Below, in pieces: positions 1-8,618 of a DNA stretch of 64,000 nt. The stretch spans positions 806,001 through 870,000 of the forward strand of contig NZ_JAGKQQ010000002.1 of NCBI RefSeq assembly GCF_017939745.1. The letters are read 5' to 3'. Position numbers and translations under genes: made by a program. The notes under the pieces were generated by a model, which saw only the letters and a list, made by a program, of their open reading frames with translations, did not search any database and was not told the origin of the DNA. The first letter of the stretch is position 1; each line of letters starts with the position of its first letter. This DNA is from Gemmata palustris (lineage in GTDB: Bacteria > Planctomycetota > Planctomycetia > Gemmatales > Gemmataceae).

Positions 1-1
1 C

Positions 2-709
2 GCGGGCCAAATGGTGACTTACGCCCTCGACGGCGTGAGCCCGGACATGTCGTTCCTCGAAATGATGGACACGCTCAACGAGCAGTTGATCCGCAAGGGC
101 GAGGAACCGGTCGCGTTCGACCACGACTGCCGCGAGGGGATCTGCGGCAGTTGCAACATGATGATTAACGGGCTCGCGCACGGCCCGGAAAAGGGTACGA
201 CGACGTGCCAGTTGCACATGCGCAGCTTCGCCGACGGCGCGGAACTGTACATCGAGCCGTGGCGCGCCGGGCCGTTCCCGGTGGTGAAGGATCTGGTGTG
301 CGACCGTTCGGCGTTCGACCGCATCATTCAGCGGAGCGGGTTCGTTAGCGTGAACACCGGCGGGGCGCCGGACGGCAACTCCCTGCCCATCGCGAAGAAG
401 GACCAGGACCGTGCGATGGACGCCGCGGCGTGCATCGGGTGCGGGGCGTGTGTGGCCGCGTGCCCGAACGCCTCGGCCATGCTGTTCCTCAGCGCGAAGG
501 TCAGTCACTTGGCGCAGATGCCCCAGGGCCAACCCGAGCGCAACGACCGGGTCCGCGCGATGGTGTCCCAGCACGACCGCGAGGGCTTCGGCCACTGCAC
601 GAACATCAACGAGTGCGAGGCCGCGTGCCCGAAGGACATCAGCGTCGAACACATCGCGCAGCTCAACCGCGACTTCATCGCCAGTACCGTGAGTGCTGTG
701 GTGAAGTAA
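2..709 (+). CDS. sdhB: Succinate dehydrogenase/fumarate reductase iron-sulfur subunit (5' truncated by window)
   Basis: Electron-transfer subunit of complex II; it passes electrons from the FAD of SdhA to quinone at the inner face of the membrane. All three cluster motifs are visible. A plant-ferredoxin type 2Fe-2S site is formed by '[10 protein letters not shown]' plus a later Cys in 'TTTCQLHM'. The 4Fe-4S site is '[12 protein letters not shown]' and the 3Fe-4S site begins at '[13 protein letters not shown]'. The reading frame is open to the window edge. The first ATG (base 11) lies inside the conserved N-terminal ferredoxin fold, so the real start is upstream and about 10-20 residues are missing. 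sdhC and sdhA would be expected just outside the window. A convergent reductase gene follows. Confidence 0.96.
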   Translation, partial: AGQMVTYALDGVSPDMSFLEMMDTLNEQLIRKGEEPVAFDHDCREGICGSCNMMINGLAHGPEKGTTTCQLHMRSFADGAELYIEPWRAGPFPVVKDLVCDRSAFDRIIQRSGFVSVNTGGAPDGNSLPIAKKDQDRAMDAAACIGCGACVAACPNASAMLFLSAKVSHLAQMPQGQPERNDRVRAMVSQHDREGFGHCTNINECEAACPKDISVEHIAQLNRDFIASTVSAVVK

Positions 710-749
710 GATTCAGCCGCTCGCGGGTGGTTCACTCGCCCGCCGAGCC

Positions 750-1784
750 TCAACCCATCCATTCGGGGTGCTTGGCGGTGCCGTCGAACTCCGTGCTCGT
801 CTTGAACCGCTCGTGCTTACCCTTCGCCGCCGCCTTCTCCGTTTTCGCGAGCAGCGCAGTAACCTCTCCCTCGGGCAGCGGCTTGAAGTTCTTTACCACG
901 TCGAGGGCTTGTTTCAGCCGGTCCATCGTTTCCATGCCGGTAATGACCACGGAGGTCGGCAGCGTGAGCGCGTAGTGGAGGCACTCGACAGCGGTCGCGG
1001 CCTTGCTCTCCAGAATCGCGCCGCTGGCCATCGGCTTCATGCCGAGCACGCCGATTTGCTCCTTCACCAGAACGGGGAGCACGTTGCGGGCGAAGCTGCG
1101 GAAGTGCGCATCAAGGACGTTCAGCGGCATTTGTACCGTGTCGAAGCGGAACCCGTTCTCCTTCGCCACTTCGAGCGTGCGCAGGTGCGCGAGGGGGTCC
1201 TTGTGCCCGGTGAAGCCCACAAACCGCACCTTCCCCGCCTTGCGCGCGCCTTCGACCGCCTCCTGTGCCCCGTGTTCGCCGAAGATGCGGTCCGCGTCCT
1301 CCATGCGGAGCATTTCATGGTGCTGGATCAGGTCGATCACGTCGGTGCGCAGCCGCAACAGGCACTGGTCGATCTGCTTCGCGGCCGCGGCTTTCGTGCG
1401 CCCGTCGATCTTCGTCATCAGGAACGCTTTCTTCCGGTAGCCGTCCTGGAGCGCCTTGCCCATGCGCAGTTCACTCAACCCGTCGTGATAGTCCCAGCAG
1501 TTGTCGAGGAAGTTCATGCCCGCGTCGAGCGCGGTGCGAATGATCCTGATGCTGTCGGCCTCGTCCGCCGGGATACCGATGTGGAACCCGCCGACCCCGA
1601 TACACGACACCTCGACGCCGGTCTTACCGAGTTTCCGGTAGCGCATATCGCCGCGCACAATTTCCTGTGTGGCGTCGAAGCGCGGGAGCGCCCCGGCGGG
1701 CACTGCTCCTTCCGCAGAGCCGTTTACGAGCGGGGTACTGACCGTGGTCGCGACCGCGGTACGGAAGAATTCGCGGCGTTGCAT
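750..1784 (-). CDS. Tat-exported aldo/keto reductase
   Basis: A 344-residue NAD(P)H-dependent aldo/keto reductase. The start at 1784 was chosen because it gives a twin-arginine leader, 'MQRREFFRTAVATTVSTP'; a longer in-frame ORF exists upstream but would bury that signal. The core begins at 'RYRKLGKTGVEVSCIGVGGF'. The catalytic tetrad is visible as Asp and Tyr in 'DNCWDYHDG', Lys in 'LMTKID' and His in 'LIQHHEM'. Export through Tat would mean the cofactor-loaded enzyme folds in the cytoplasm, a pattern seen in many planctomycete oxidoreductases. The substrate cannot be predicted. The gene converges on sdhB. Confidence 0.9.
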   Translation of the reverse strand: MQRREFFRTAVATTVSTPLVNGSAEGAVPAGALPRFDATQEIVRGDMRYRKLGKTGVEVSCIGVGGFHIGIPADEADSIRIIRTALDAGMNFLDNCWDYHDGLSELRMGKALQDGYRKKAFLMTKIDGRTKAAAAKQIDQCLLRLRTDVIDLIQHHEMLRMEDADRIFGEHGAQEAVEGARKAGKVRFVGFTGHKDPLAHLRTLEVAKENGFRFDTVQMPLNVLDAHFRSFARNVLPVLVKEQIGVLGMKPMASGAILESKAATAVECLHYALTLPTSVVITGMETMDRLKQALDVVKNFKPLPEGEVTALLAKTEKAAAKGKHERFKTSTEFDGTAKHPEWMG

Positions 1785-1962
1785 GAATGGATCTCGGTGT
1801 GACAGGCGAGAATCGAGACGAGCCGACTTTTTGGGCAGCAAATCCTGCACCGAACGACACCCCAGGAAATTCTCGCAGTAGCGCCGGGATCAATTAGAAA
1901 TCGGTATCGCGTTGTTCACACCGCGCAACGACGGACAAGTGTTTCTTGAATACAAAACCCAC

Positions 1963-2292
1963 ATGGACCCACTAGAAGCGTTTGCCCTCGTTGATGTGCG
2001 CGTCGGCCGCATCTTACGCGCCGAGCCGAACGAGGGCGCGCGGAAGCCGGCGTTCAAACTGTGGATCGACTTCGGAGCGCTCGGCGTGAAACAGTCGAGC
2101 GCCCAACTCGTCGCGCGTTACACCGCCGAAGCGCTCGTCGGTCGGCTCGTGGTGGCCGCGGTGAATTTGGGCACGCGCAAAATCAACGGCTTCAATTCGG
2201 AAGTGCTCGTGTTGGGCGCGCCGGACGAAGCCGGCAACGTCGTGCTACTCGCGCCCGACCGCGACGTTCCGCTCGGCGGGCGAATGTTTTGA
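1963..2292 (+). CDS. csaA: CsaA-type tRNA-binding domain protein
   Basis: A 109-residue single-domain OB-fold protein matching CsaA along its whole length (family length about 110). The segments 'VDVRVGRILRAEP', 'ARKPAFKLWIDFG', 'KQSSAQ' and the end 'LGGRMF' are characteristic. Known members bind tRNA and have been described as export-related chaperones in Bacillus. ATG 1963 ('MDPLEAF') is preferred over an in-frame codon 51 bases upstream because CsaA proteins start about ten residues before 'VRVG'. No clear ribosome binding site precedes either start. The gene stands alone, ahead of a repeat-containing gap. Confidence 0.9.
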   Translation: MDPLEAFALVDVRVGRILRAEPNEGARKPAFKLWIDFGALGVKQSSAQLVARYTAEALVGRLVVAAVNLGTRKINGFNSEVLVLGAPDEAGNVVLLAPDRDVPLGGRMF

Positions 2293-2601
2293 AGGCTAAC
2301 ATTCGCTAACATTTTGGGATACCTCCATTGTTAGCGTTTCGCCACAATCGCTGACATAGCAAGTTGTTACAGATAACGCCCCGGTCACGTAAAGTTAGTC
2401 GATCTATCCTCCTATCCTCATCACTTCACCGGCCCGTACTCCCGAGCGAGCAAATCTCCTTTGCTGTAGGTTGAAGCACATCAGTCGCAACAACCCAACT
2501 TGCTCCTTTCACCCACATCACGAGATATTACCACGCGATCACTAATGGACACAAGTCCAAAATCAAAAATCGCGCGCCTGGCTCCGCGCCCAATACCCTT
2601 C
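2293..2601. other. Intergenic gap, convergent csaA/holA
   Basis: No coding signal on either strand. The left end holds a short 'CTAACATTCGCTAACAT' repeat (2296-2315), also found near 48.7 kb. It overlaps an 8-bp inverted repeat, CGCTAACA (2304-2311) with TGTTAGCG (2329-2336), which could be a weak terminator for csaA. The rest looks featureless and is less GC-rich than the genes. Confidence 0.5.
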
Positions 2602-3621
2602 CTATCTCTTCGCGTCTTCGCGCGGCCGCGCGAGCGTGACGACCAGGCGCTCGACCTGCACGCGCTCTGGGAGCGGGTTACCGCCCTTCAGCCCGTAGTT
2701 GATCTCGACCAGCCAATCGGGGAGCTTCAACAGCCGGCGCCCGCCGAGGTGCTTCATCTGCTTCTCGCAACTGATCCGCGCCTTATCCCACTTCGGCACG
2801 TTCGCCGCGTCCATCGCGGGGCCGAGCGCGATCTTCTCGACGAAGTGGAGCCGACCGACCGTTGCGAGCTTGCGGAGCTGCGCCGTGAGCGGGCCGATTA
2901 CCGCCATCGGGTCTTCGCCCTCCGCGAACAGTTCCTGAAGGATGCTCAGGGCCTCCCCCGGCCGGCCCTCGCCGACCGCGTCCATGATGCGGAACACATC
3001 GGCCGCTTTGCTACGACCGACGAGCGCGTCCACGTCTTCGACCGAAATGCCGGCTTTGGAACCCACCGCGTTCGCGAGCTTGCCGATTTCCTGATCGAGC
3101 AAACCCATCGACGTACCGACGAGTTCGACGAGCAGCTCCGCCGCGTTCATCGCGAGCTTTTTCTTGTGCGCGGTCTTCGCCCAATCGACGCACCACGGCG
3201 GGAGCTTGTACGCGGGCGGGGCCTTGCACGCGATCTTGGCCGCGTCCGGTAGTGCTTTCGCGAGTTTGGTGTTTTCCGGGAACGTCTTGACGTCGAGAAT
3301 CAGCACCCCGACGCGACTCGGTTTGGCGAAGTACGCCTCCAGTGCGGGGCGGTTGTCCGTCACAAACTTGTCGGCACTCTCCACGATCACGACGCGACAC
3401 GGCGCGAGGAACGGGAGCGTTTCGAGTTCGTTGCGCACGGTCGAGAAATCGAGCCTGTCGCCGGCGTACACACTGACCGCGAACGACGGGTCTTCCTCCC
3501 CGAGCGCGACAGAAATGATCCGCTCGCGGGCGTACCTCTTGAGGAAATCTTCGTCGCCAACGAGGGCGTACACCGATTGGCGCTTGGAGTCTTTCGCCAC
3601 AAGGAATTGCAGTGCTTCCAT
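2602..3621 (-). CDS. holA: DNA polymerase III delta subunit
   Basis: Clamp-loader delta subunit, 339 residues. It opens the beta sliding clamp and loads it at replication forks. The N-terminal domain is recognisable from 'SVYALVGDEDFLKRYARERI', followed by the AAA+-like fold ('VVIVESADKFV', 'GVLILDVKTFPENTKLAK') and the helical C-terminal region with 'GRSKAADVFRIMDAVGEG'. The start at 3621 is preferred because GAGGG lies about ten bases upstream and the ORF extension above it is not homologous. Divergence within HolA is normal, so the call rests on domain order and motifs rather than on near-identity. It is upstream-flanked by a palindromic repeat and nnrE. Confidence 0.9.
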   Translation of the reverse strand: MEALQFLVAKDSKRQSVYALVGDEDFLKRYARERIISVALGEEDPSFAVSVYAGDRLDFSTVRNELETLPFLAPCRVVIVESADKFVTDNRPALEAYFAKPSRVGVLILDVKTFPENTKLAKALPDAAKIACKAPPAYKLPPWCVDWAKTAHKKKLAMNAAELLVELVGTSMGLLDQEIGKLANAVGSKAGISVEDVDALVGRSKAADVFRIMDAVGEGRPGEALSILQELFAEGEDPMAVIGPLTAQLRKLATVGRLHFVEKIALGPAMDAANVPKWDKARISCEKQMKHLGGRRLLKLPDWLVEINYGLKGGNPLPERVQVERLVVTLARPREDAKR

Positions 3622-3709
3622 GAATCGCGTTCCCTCACGTGGCGCGTTGTGACGATCCGTGCAGCGGTACCAGTCGGTGTGATGTTGAAGTGATGCCGAG
3701 AGTTTTATT

Positions 3710-3773
3710 GTTCGTGGCACAGGCCTCTGGCCTGTGTGAGCCCCTTCACAGGCCAGAGGCCTGTGCCACGAAC
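3710..3773. repeat. Perfect 27-bp inverted repeat, 10-base loop
   Basis: Arms 3710-3736 and 3747-3773 are exact reverse complements, with core CAGGCCTCTGGCCTG flanked by GTTCGTGGCA. The element sits between the 5' end of holA and the 3' end of nnrE. It can fold on either strand and probably terminates nnrE transcription. The self-complementary core within each arm suggests a REP or MITE-like dispersed element. Confidence 0.85.
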
Positions 3774-3800
3774 CAACACATCAACTTCCAACACCACTAC

Positions 3801-3830
3801 CAGCCGGCTCACGCCGGCCGTTCGCCGGCC
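3801..3830. repeat. Dispersed GC palindrome overlapping the nnrE stop
   Basis: The sequence around CAGCCGGCTCACGCCGGCCG closely resembles the arms at 50773-50801 and 51046-51074 (GCCGGCTTACACCGGCCG). The nnrE stop codon (3809-3811) lies inside it, so the repeat supplies the last residues of that protein. Confidence 0.7.
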
Positions 3831-4552
3831 TTCCGTCTGTATTCATCCACAAGGACACGCGGCGCGCCAATGTCAATCACGTGAACTTCGCCGGTCCAGG
3901 GCTTCGATGCGGTGTTGAGGAATCCGCGCTTGTGGGCCACGAAGGTCGCGGTGTGGGTGGCTTTCACGGTCGGGCCGAGCAGTTCGCCCGTATCACAATC
4001 GAGACCGGAGGGAATATCGATCGCAAGCACCGGGTTGCGCGATGCGTTCACCTGAGCCACTACTTCGTCGTAAGGAGTAGCGAGCGCACGGCTCAATCCC
4101 GTACCAAAGAGCGCGTCAACAACCCACGCCGGTGTCTTCAACTCATCGAAGAGATAATCCCGGAGCTGTGGATGCGTGCCCCAAGAACGTGGGTGTGCCA
4201 GGCGAACCAGACGGGCGTGAGCGTTTCCCCGGTGAGTTTGCCGAAGAATTGCGAAGTTCACGGCCGCGTCTGGGGACAGCACGGGAGTAAGGTCGTTCTG
4301 AAGGTCGGCAAATACCCACACCTCCACTGGCCAGCCGTGGTTATCCAGGTGTCGCGCGATGACGAAGCCGTCGCCGCCGTTGTTCCCCGGTCCGCACAGA
4401 ATCACGACCGGCTTGCGCTCCGGGTTCAGGCGCATGAGAAGTTCAGCGCACCCGCGCCCAGCGTTCTCCATGAGCACCACGCCCGGAACGCCGAACTCGT
4501 TGATGGCCCGGCGATCCAGCTCGCGTACTTCGTCTCGCGACAGCGTGAACAT
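3809..4552 (-). CDS. nnrE: NAD(P)H-hydrate epimerase (YjeF_N domain)
   Basis: Repairs damaged nicotinamide cofactor by interconverting R and S NAD(P)H hydrate, feeding the dehydratase. The 247-residue protein is the epimerase domain alone, with no C-terminal dehydratase. The phosphate-binding motif 'GPGNNGGDG' lies near residues 54-62 and the catalytic Asp in 'DALFGTGLSR'; 'DIPSGLDCDTGE' is also typical. Start 4552 was chosen because GGGGAGGAG lies immediately upstream and 'MFTLSRDEVRELDRRA' matches the family start. The longer open frame runs on into the neighbouring dead transposase. The final residues 'KAGERPA' and the stop come from a dispersed palindrome. Confidence 0.93.
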   Translation of the reverse strand: MFTLSRDEVRELDRRAINEFGVPGVVLMENAGRGCAELLMRLNPERKPVVILCGPGNNGGDGFVIARHLDNHGWPVEVWVFADLQNDLTPVLSPDAAVNFAILRQTHRGNAHARLVRLAHPRSWGTHPQLRDYLFDELKTPAWVVDALFGTGLSRALATPYDEVVAQVNASRNPVLAIDIPSGLDCDTGELLGPTVKATHTATFVAHKRGFLNTASKPWTGEVHVIDIGAPRVLVDEYRRKAGERPA

Positions 4553-4641
4553 GGCTCCTCCCCTTCCCCGTCTTGCTCCCTTTCTTTTTAGAAAAGTGCG
4601 GGTCACGAAGAGTGATCTGGCAGAAAGCGACCATCTATGCT

Positions 4642-5711
4642 TTACGCGCCCAGGAGTGACACATTGTTCCAGGTCTGGAAGTTGTGGGCTAACAGGGTCG
4701 CGAGCTTCTCTCGATGTTTGGTCGGCAGATCCGCGAGGCACCCGTCGATGGCACTCTGGAACCTCTCGAAGTCCTGATGGTGCCGACTGTTGAGCACGTC
4801 CTTCTTCACGAACTTCCACAGGCGCTCGATCAAGTTCAGGTTCGGCGAGTACGACGGCAGGAACAGCAGCTCGATCCCCAGCTGCTTGGCCGCGTCCTGC
4901 ACCAACACGCACCGCTGATACCGGGCGTTGTCCAGCACCAACGTGACGGGCACCGAGCCCGCCCGGCGCGATCGTGTGAAGCAACGCGCACACCGACGTG
5001 GCGGTAATGTACGTGGTGTTGATCTCCGTCACCCGTTCGTGCGTGACCGCGTTCAGCGCGCCCCGCACGTTGTACCGCTGCCGACCACTGGCCGCGCGCA
5101 CGTGCAACCGCACGAAGCACCACACCCAACCCAGGAACGACGCCAATACGAAGTGCGACGCATCCACGAAGTACACCGCCCGCTTACCGCTCCGCGCCTC
5201 CGCCAACTTCGGTTCCAGGTCCGCCTTTTAAAAAGTCCGCCTGCGCGCGGGCGTGTTCCTCGACCGTCTTCTTGGGCGGGACCGGGAGCGGTGCCACCTT
5301 CAAGCATTTCATCCCCAGGTCGTCCTTGAGGAATTTGCGCACCCGCGACACGTTTCGTCGAACACCCGTCAGCTCCTCGATCCGCCGCGCGGCCTCATGA
5401 GCCGTGTGCGGCGGGTGCTGACGAAATGCGTCTTCGATCGTCGCGGCGTGCGGCGTCAGGGCACGGGGTTGGCCCTTCCACCCGAACGACCGGATGCCAT
5501 CGAGGCCCTCGGCCGCGTAGATCCGCAGGGTTCGCTGGACCGTGGACCGCGACACGTTGGCGAGTGCGGCGATGCGCCCGTGGGTCTCGCCCTTGCTCTT
5601 GAGCCAGAGGACCGCCATGCGCTCCTGAACGCGCGGGTCCGGGTGCTCGTACCGATCACGCGCAATCGCTTCGACCACGACCTCGGAAAACGAATACGTG
5701 GGGCGCATCAT
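4642..5711 (-). pseudogene. IS630-family transposase, frameshifted twice
   Basis: Three consecutive pieces of one DDE transposase lie in different frames. The N-terminal helix-turn-helix part ('THGRIAALANVSRSTVQRTL') runs from 5711 to about 5230. The middle part ('VYFVDASHFVLASFLGW', first catalytic Asp) follows to about 4965. The C-terminal part holds the second Asp ('VLDNARYQRC') and the Glu ('LNLIERLWKFVKK'). The first junction lies at a T5A4 run near 5223-5232 and needs one base fewer. The second, near 4950, needs one base more. The required shifts do not match a canonical -1 slippage, so this is most likely an inactive copy. All three catalytic residues survive. Confidence 0.88.
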
Positions 5712-5799
5712 GGCCCTCCCAAATGCCGAGCGCGGATGCCCTCATTCTCCTGGACGGGGCTCTGTTCCTCAAGAACGGATTGTGTCACACCAGGGCACG
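4645..5799 (-). mobile_element. Decayed IS630-type insertion sequence with terminal inverted repeats
   Basis: Candidate terminal inverted repeats are CGCGCCCAGGAGTGACACA at 4645-4663 and, on the other strand, CGTGCCCTGGTGTGACACA at 5799-5781, matching at 16 of 19 bases. The element is about 1155 bp, a normal IS630 size, and is filled by the transposase. A TA dinucleotide (4643-4644) abuts the left end, as expected for IS630 target duplication, and completes the TAA stop of the transposase. The matching TA is not seen at the right end, which fits decay. No second copy is visible in this window. Confidence 0.8.
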
Positions 5800-5939
5800 C
5801 CGAGAATAACGTCGGTCGGGTTTGCGCTTCCGCCGCCCCGAAAATTGAGAAAAAATGGTACAGGAATCGAAGGATCGCACGCGCCGGACCCAATAAGCAC
5901 GTGGGCCGGCACGGTGCCGGTCCCGGAGACTGTTGCGAT

Positions 5940-7805
5940 ATGCCAACCCACACCCTGTCTGCTGTCGTCTCCCGCGCTTGCCGGGCCGCGCTCGGGTCCG
6001 CACCCGATGTCCGTACCGACGGGGGGCTGCTCGGCGCGTTCCTCGCGGACCGCGACAGTGACGCCTTCGCCGAACTGGTCGTCCGGTTCGGACCGATGGT
6101 GTTCGCGGTTTGCCGGCGGCTAACCGGGCACCACCAGGACGCGGAAGACGCCTTCCAAGCGGCATTCGTGGTTCTGGCCCGGAAAGCGGGCTCGGTGTCC
6201 CCGCGCGAAGCGGTCGGGGCCTGGCTCTATGGGGTCGCCGTTCGCACTGCTCGGGAGGCTCGCGCCGTGGCCAGCAAGCGCCGGACCCGCGAAGTTCCGA
6301 CCGATCGGCTCCCGGACACCGCTCGACTCGAACAACCGCCCGACGACACCGGAACCGTTCTGCACGAGGAACTGGCGGGATTACCCGAGAAGTTCCGCGC
6401 GCTCCTGGTGCTGTGCGACCTAGAGGGTTGCTCCCAGGTGGAAGTGGCCGACCGGCTCGAACTGCCCGTTGGGACGGTGTACAGCCGGCTCGCAACGGCG
6501 CGCCGGCTCCTGGCGGAGCGGTTGCGGCAGCGCGGGGTGGCCCTACCGGTTTGCGGGTTGTCGGTCTGGCTCGCCTCGACCGCGCGGGCCACGGTGCCGG
6601 CCGAGTTGTCCGCGCGGGCCGTCACCGCAGCAGTCGCTCCGGGCTCCGTTCCCGCGGCAGTCGCCGCACTGACACTGAGAGTGCTCCAAACCATGTCCCT
6701 TCACAAGTTGAACGTCGTCGTGGCCGGTGGGCTGGTGCTCGTCCTCGGCTGGGTGGTCGCGGAATGTCTGACCGGCGGAGGATTCGCCCAGGAACCGCCC
6801 AAACCATCCACCGCCGAGGTCAAGAAGGTAGACGAGCCAAAGCCACAAGCCGCCCCCAAGAAGACCGGCCCCGGCACGCTACTACTCACGCGCGAAGGCC
6901 CGTTCCACGTGCTGACGCCGGACGGCAAGAAGGTGTCCGAGTTCTCCGCCCCCGAGAACACACACAGCAACGGGGCCGGGTGCCTCTCGCCGGACGGTAC
7001 CCGGGTCGCCGTCGTGGTCGTCGAAGACGGCCCCCCGCGAGCCGAACCACCGGAGTCGTGGCCGTTCAAGGTCGTCGTGCGGACGCTGGGCAAACCCGAT
7101 TCGGAGAAGACCTGGGATCTGCCCGCTCAGAGCCTGAACCTCAACTGGACCGCCGACGGGAAAAAGCTCGTCGTGGTCAAGCACCCCGAGGTCGAACACG
7201 GCAAGAACGTCGAGAACCTGTTGCTCGACCCGGAAACCGGCAAGACGAGTCCGCTCGACCTTCCGGCCGGAGTTCGAGTGCTCGATTGCGGGAAGGACGG
7301 GAAGACGTTCCTGGTCGCGTTCACGGAAGAGAAGAAGAAAAAAATCGGGCTGGCCGTGCTCGCCGACGCGACCGTGCGCGAACTGGTCGAAGTTCCGGAC
7401 TGGCCCCCGGGTCGAGTAACCGGCCGGCTGTCGCCGGACGGAACGAAGGTGCTGTTCTCGGCCGCTGATCCGGAACGGAAAAATGCTCACAAATGGGGGC
7501 TCAGCCACCGCCCGTACCTGCTCGATGTGAAGACCAAGAAAGCCGAGCCGGTGCCGGAATTCCCGGAGAACGGCCTGGTGACCGGGATCGCGTGGGCACC
7601 GGACGGCCGGCGCATCGCGTATGCTTGGAAGCAGTTACACGACGAGCTGTTAAAGAAAGATCAATTCTCACCGGACGACAACGCGATCGAGACGGAAGCG
7701 TTCCTGGTCGTCGCCGACGCGGACGGGAAGAACCCGAAGACGATTACCTCGGACAAGAGACCGTTCGCCATCAACATGATCTTCGGCGCGATCGACTGGC
7801 GGTGA
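5940..7805 (+). CDS. ECF sigma factor fused to a membrane anchor and TolB/WD40-like propeller
   Basis: A 621-residue regulator. Sigma-2 lies around residues 42-105 ('AFAELVVRFGPMVFAVCRRL', 'DAEDAFQAAFVVLAR'). Sigma-4 lies around 145-195 ('LPEKFRALLVLCDLEG', 'VADRLELPVGTVYSRL'). A small-residue-rich linker leads to one hydrophobic helix at about 257-278. The C-terminal 340 residues hold repeated 'SPDGTRV', 'TADGKKL', 'SPDGTKV' and 'APDGRRI' blades of a TolB or WD40-like propeller, presumably outside the cytoplasm. The topology suggests a one-piece sigma factor with a tethered sensor. ECF-WD40 fusions are known from Gemmata-type planctomycetes. ATG 5940 has GGAGA about 11 bases upstream; longer in-frame starts run into the IS. 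Confidence 0.9.
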   Translation: MPTHTLSAVVSRACRAALGSAPDVRTDGGLLGAFLADRDSDAFAELVVRFGPMVFAVCRRLTGHHQDAEDAFQAAFVVLARKAGSVSPREAVGAWLYGVAVRTAREARAVASKRRTREVPTDRLPDTARLEQPPDDTGTVLHEELAGLPEKFRALLVLCDLEGCSQVEVADRLELPVGTVYSRLATARRLLAERLRQRGVALPVCGLSVWLASTARATVPAELSARAVTAAVAPGSVPAAVAALTLRVLQTMSLHKLNVVVAGGLVLVLGWVVAECLTGGGFAQEPPKPSTAEVKKVDEPKPQAAPKKTGPGTLLLTREGPFHVLTPDGKKVSEFSAPENTHSNGAGCLSPDGTRVAVVVVEDGPPRAEPPESWPFKVVVRTLGKPDSEKTWDLPAQSLNLNWTADGKKLVVVKHPEVEHGKNVENLLLDPETGKTSPLDLPAGVRVLDCGKDGKTFLVAFTEEKKKKIGLAVLADATVRELVEVPDWPPGRVTGRLSPDGTKVLFSAADPERKNAHKWGLSHRPYLLDVKTKKAEPVPEFPENGLVTGIAWAPDGRRIAYAWKQLHDELLKKDQFSPDDNAIETEAFLVVADADGKNPKTITSDKRPFAINMIFGAIDWR

Positions 7806-7812
7806 CCGTTCT

Positions 7813-7849
7813 ACCCCGATCCCCTCTTCGTTAGAGAAGGGATCGGGGT
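7813..7849. terminator. Hairpin terminator after the sigma-propeller gene
   Basis: ACCCCGATCCC (7813-7823) pairs perfectly with GGGATCGGGGT (7839-7849). The loop is TCT/AGA-closable. It lies 8 bases past the stop of the sigma-propeller gene and overlaps the last codon of the convergent pseudogene, so it can serve both strands. Confidence 0.75.
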
Positions 7850-8521
7850 TAGACCTTGCCCAGAACGAGGTCCGCTACCCAACACCCGCGGACATGAACC
7901 TGCTTCGGGTCGCGGCAGTGGTTCAGGATATCGTCGCTGTCGCACCCGGCATCCTGGATGCGCATCGGCCAGAATCGGCATCGCACTGAAGTCCCGCGAA
8001 TCGTACATGCCTCGCGCGAGCGATACCGCGGTGCCAGTTTGCCATGCGCGGTTGAAATGGGCTTTGCGGTTGGGATTGTTAAGAGCCTCGCGGATGAGGG
8101 CGACACAGTACGCATCCGCTAGGTAATTGTCCGCCAGCCGCAACGCAAGACCGAGATCCACCCCGACCGAATACCGTCCCCAGTCGGTTGCGGCGCTGAC
8201 AACTTCAATGGCGCGAACTTGCTTGATGCCCCACCCATCCTTTTCCAGAATCCATTGGGCGCAAGCCGAAGACAGTTTGTGAAAATCCCAATCCAGTCCA
8301 ACCAACTTGGCGACGCGAAGGCGCTCTTACTGATTGCTCTGACCGATCAAGCATCGTTCCGCCACCTCAATGGCAACGCGAGAATTGTCCCCAAGAATCT
8401 CCCAACACGCGCGACAAAGTGCTAACACGGCCCACCGCATCTGTCGTTCGTGTTCGCTGATTCTGAATCCGAGCATGAGTTCTCGCGGGTCAGTGCATGT
8501 CCGCCACTCCTGTTCTGTCAA
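7849..8521 (-). pseudogene. Gemmata-type 'EW..DP / HVRGCW' family protein, broken by a stop and a frameshift
   Basis: The remnant begins at TTG 8521 behind GGAGGG with 'TEQEWRTCTDPRELML', the family N-terminus. An in-frame TAA at 8327-8329 interrupts it ('GQSN' then stop, then 'ERLRVAKLVGLDWDF' in the same frame). Near 7965 one extra base shifts the frame within the conserved 'MPILADAL' segment. The expected ending 'AGCDSDDILNHCRDP' and 'HVRGCWVADLVLGKV' is intact in the new frame to 7849. Other copies occur at 39.7, 52.2 and 52.9 kb. The function of the family is unknown to me. Confidence 0.82.
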
Positions 8522-8587
8522 CTCTTGCCCTCCTAACGCAAACACCCCCGACCGCGGTTCGCCGTGATCGAGGGTGCGTTGTTTCAC

Positions 8588-8607
8588 CCCCGACCTCGCG
8601 GTCGGGG
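8588..8607 (-). terminator. Hairpin after rho
   Basis: CCCCGACC and GGTCGGGG form an 8-bp stem around a four-base TCGC loop, 12 bases past the rho stop codon on the minus strand. A run of T is lacking, so termination strength is uncertain. Confidence 0.6.
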
Positions 8608-8618
8608 TTCGCCCGGGG

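Noticed and set aside
5223-5232. Slippery heptamer T TTA AAA in the transposase as programmed -1 frameshifting
   Set aside because: A -1 slip leads into the wrong frame; the next transposase segment needs the other shift, and a second lesion occurs downstream.
5253-5939. In-frame upstream extension of the sigma-propeller ORF
   Set aside because: It overlaps the antisense strand of the IS transposase and has no homology; sigma-2 begins shortly after ATG 5940.
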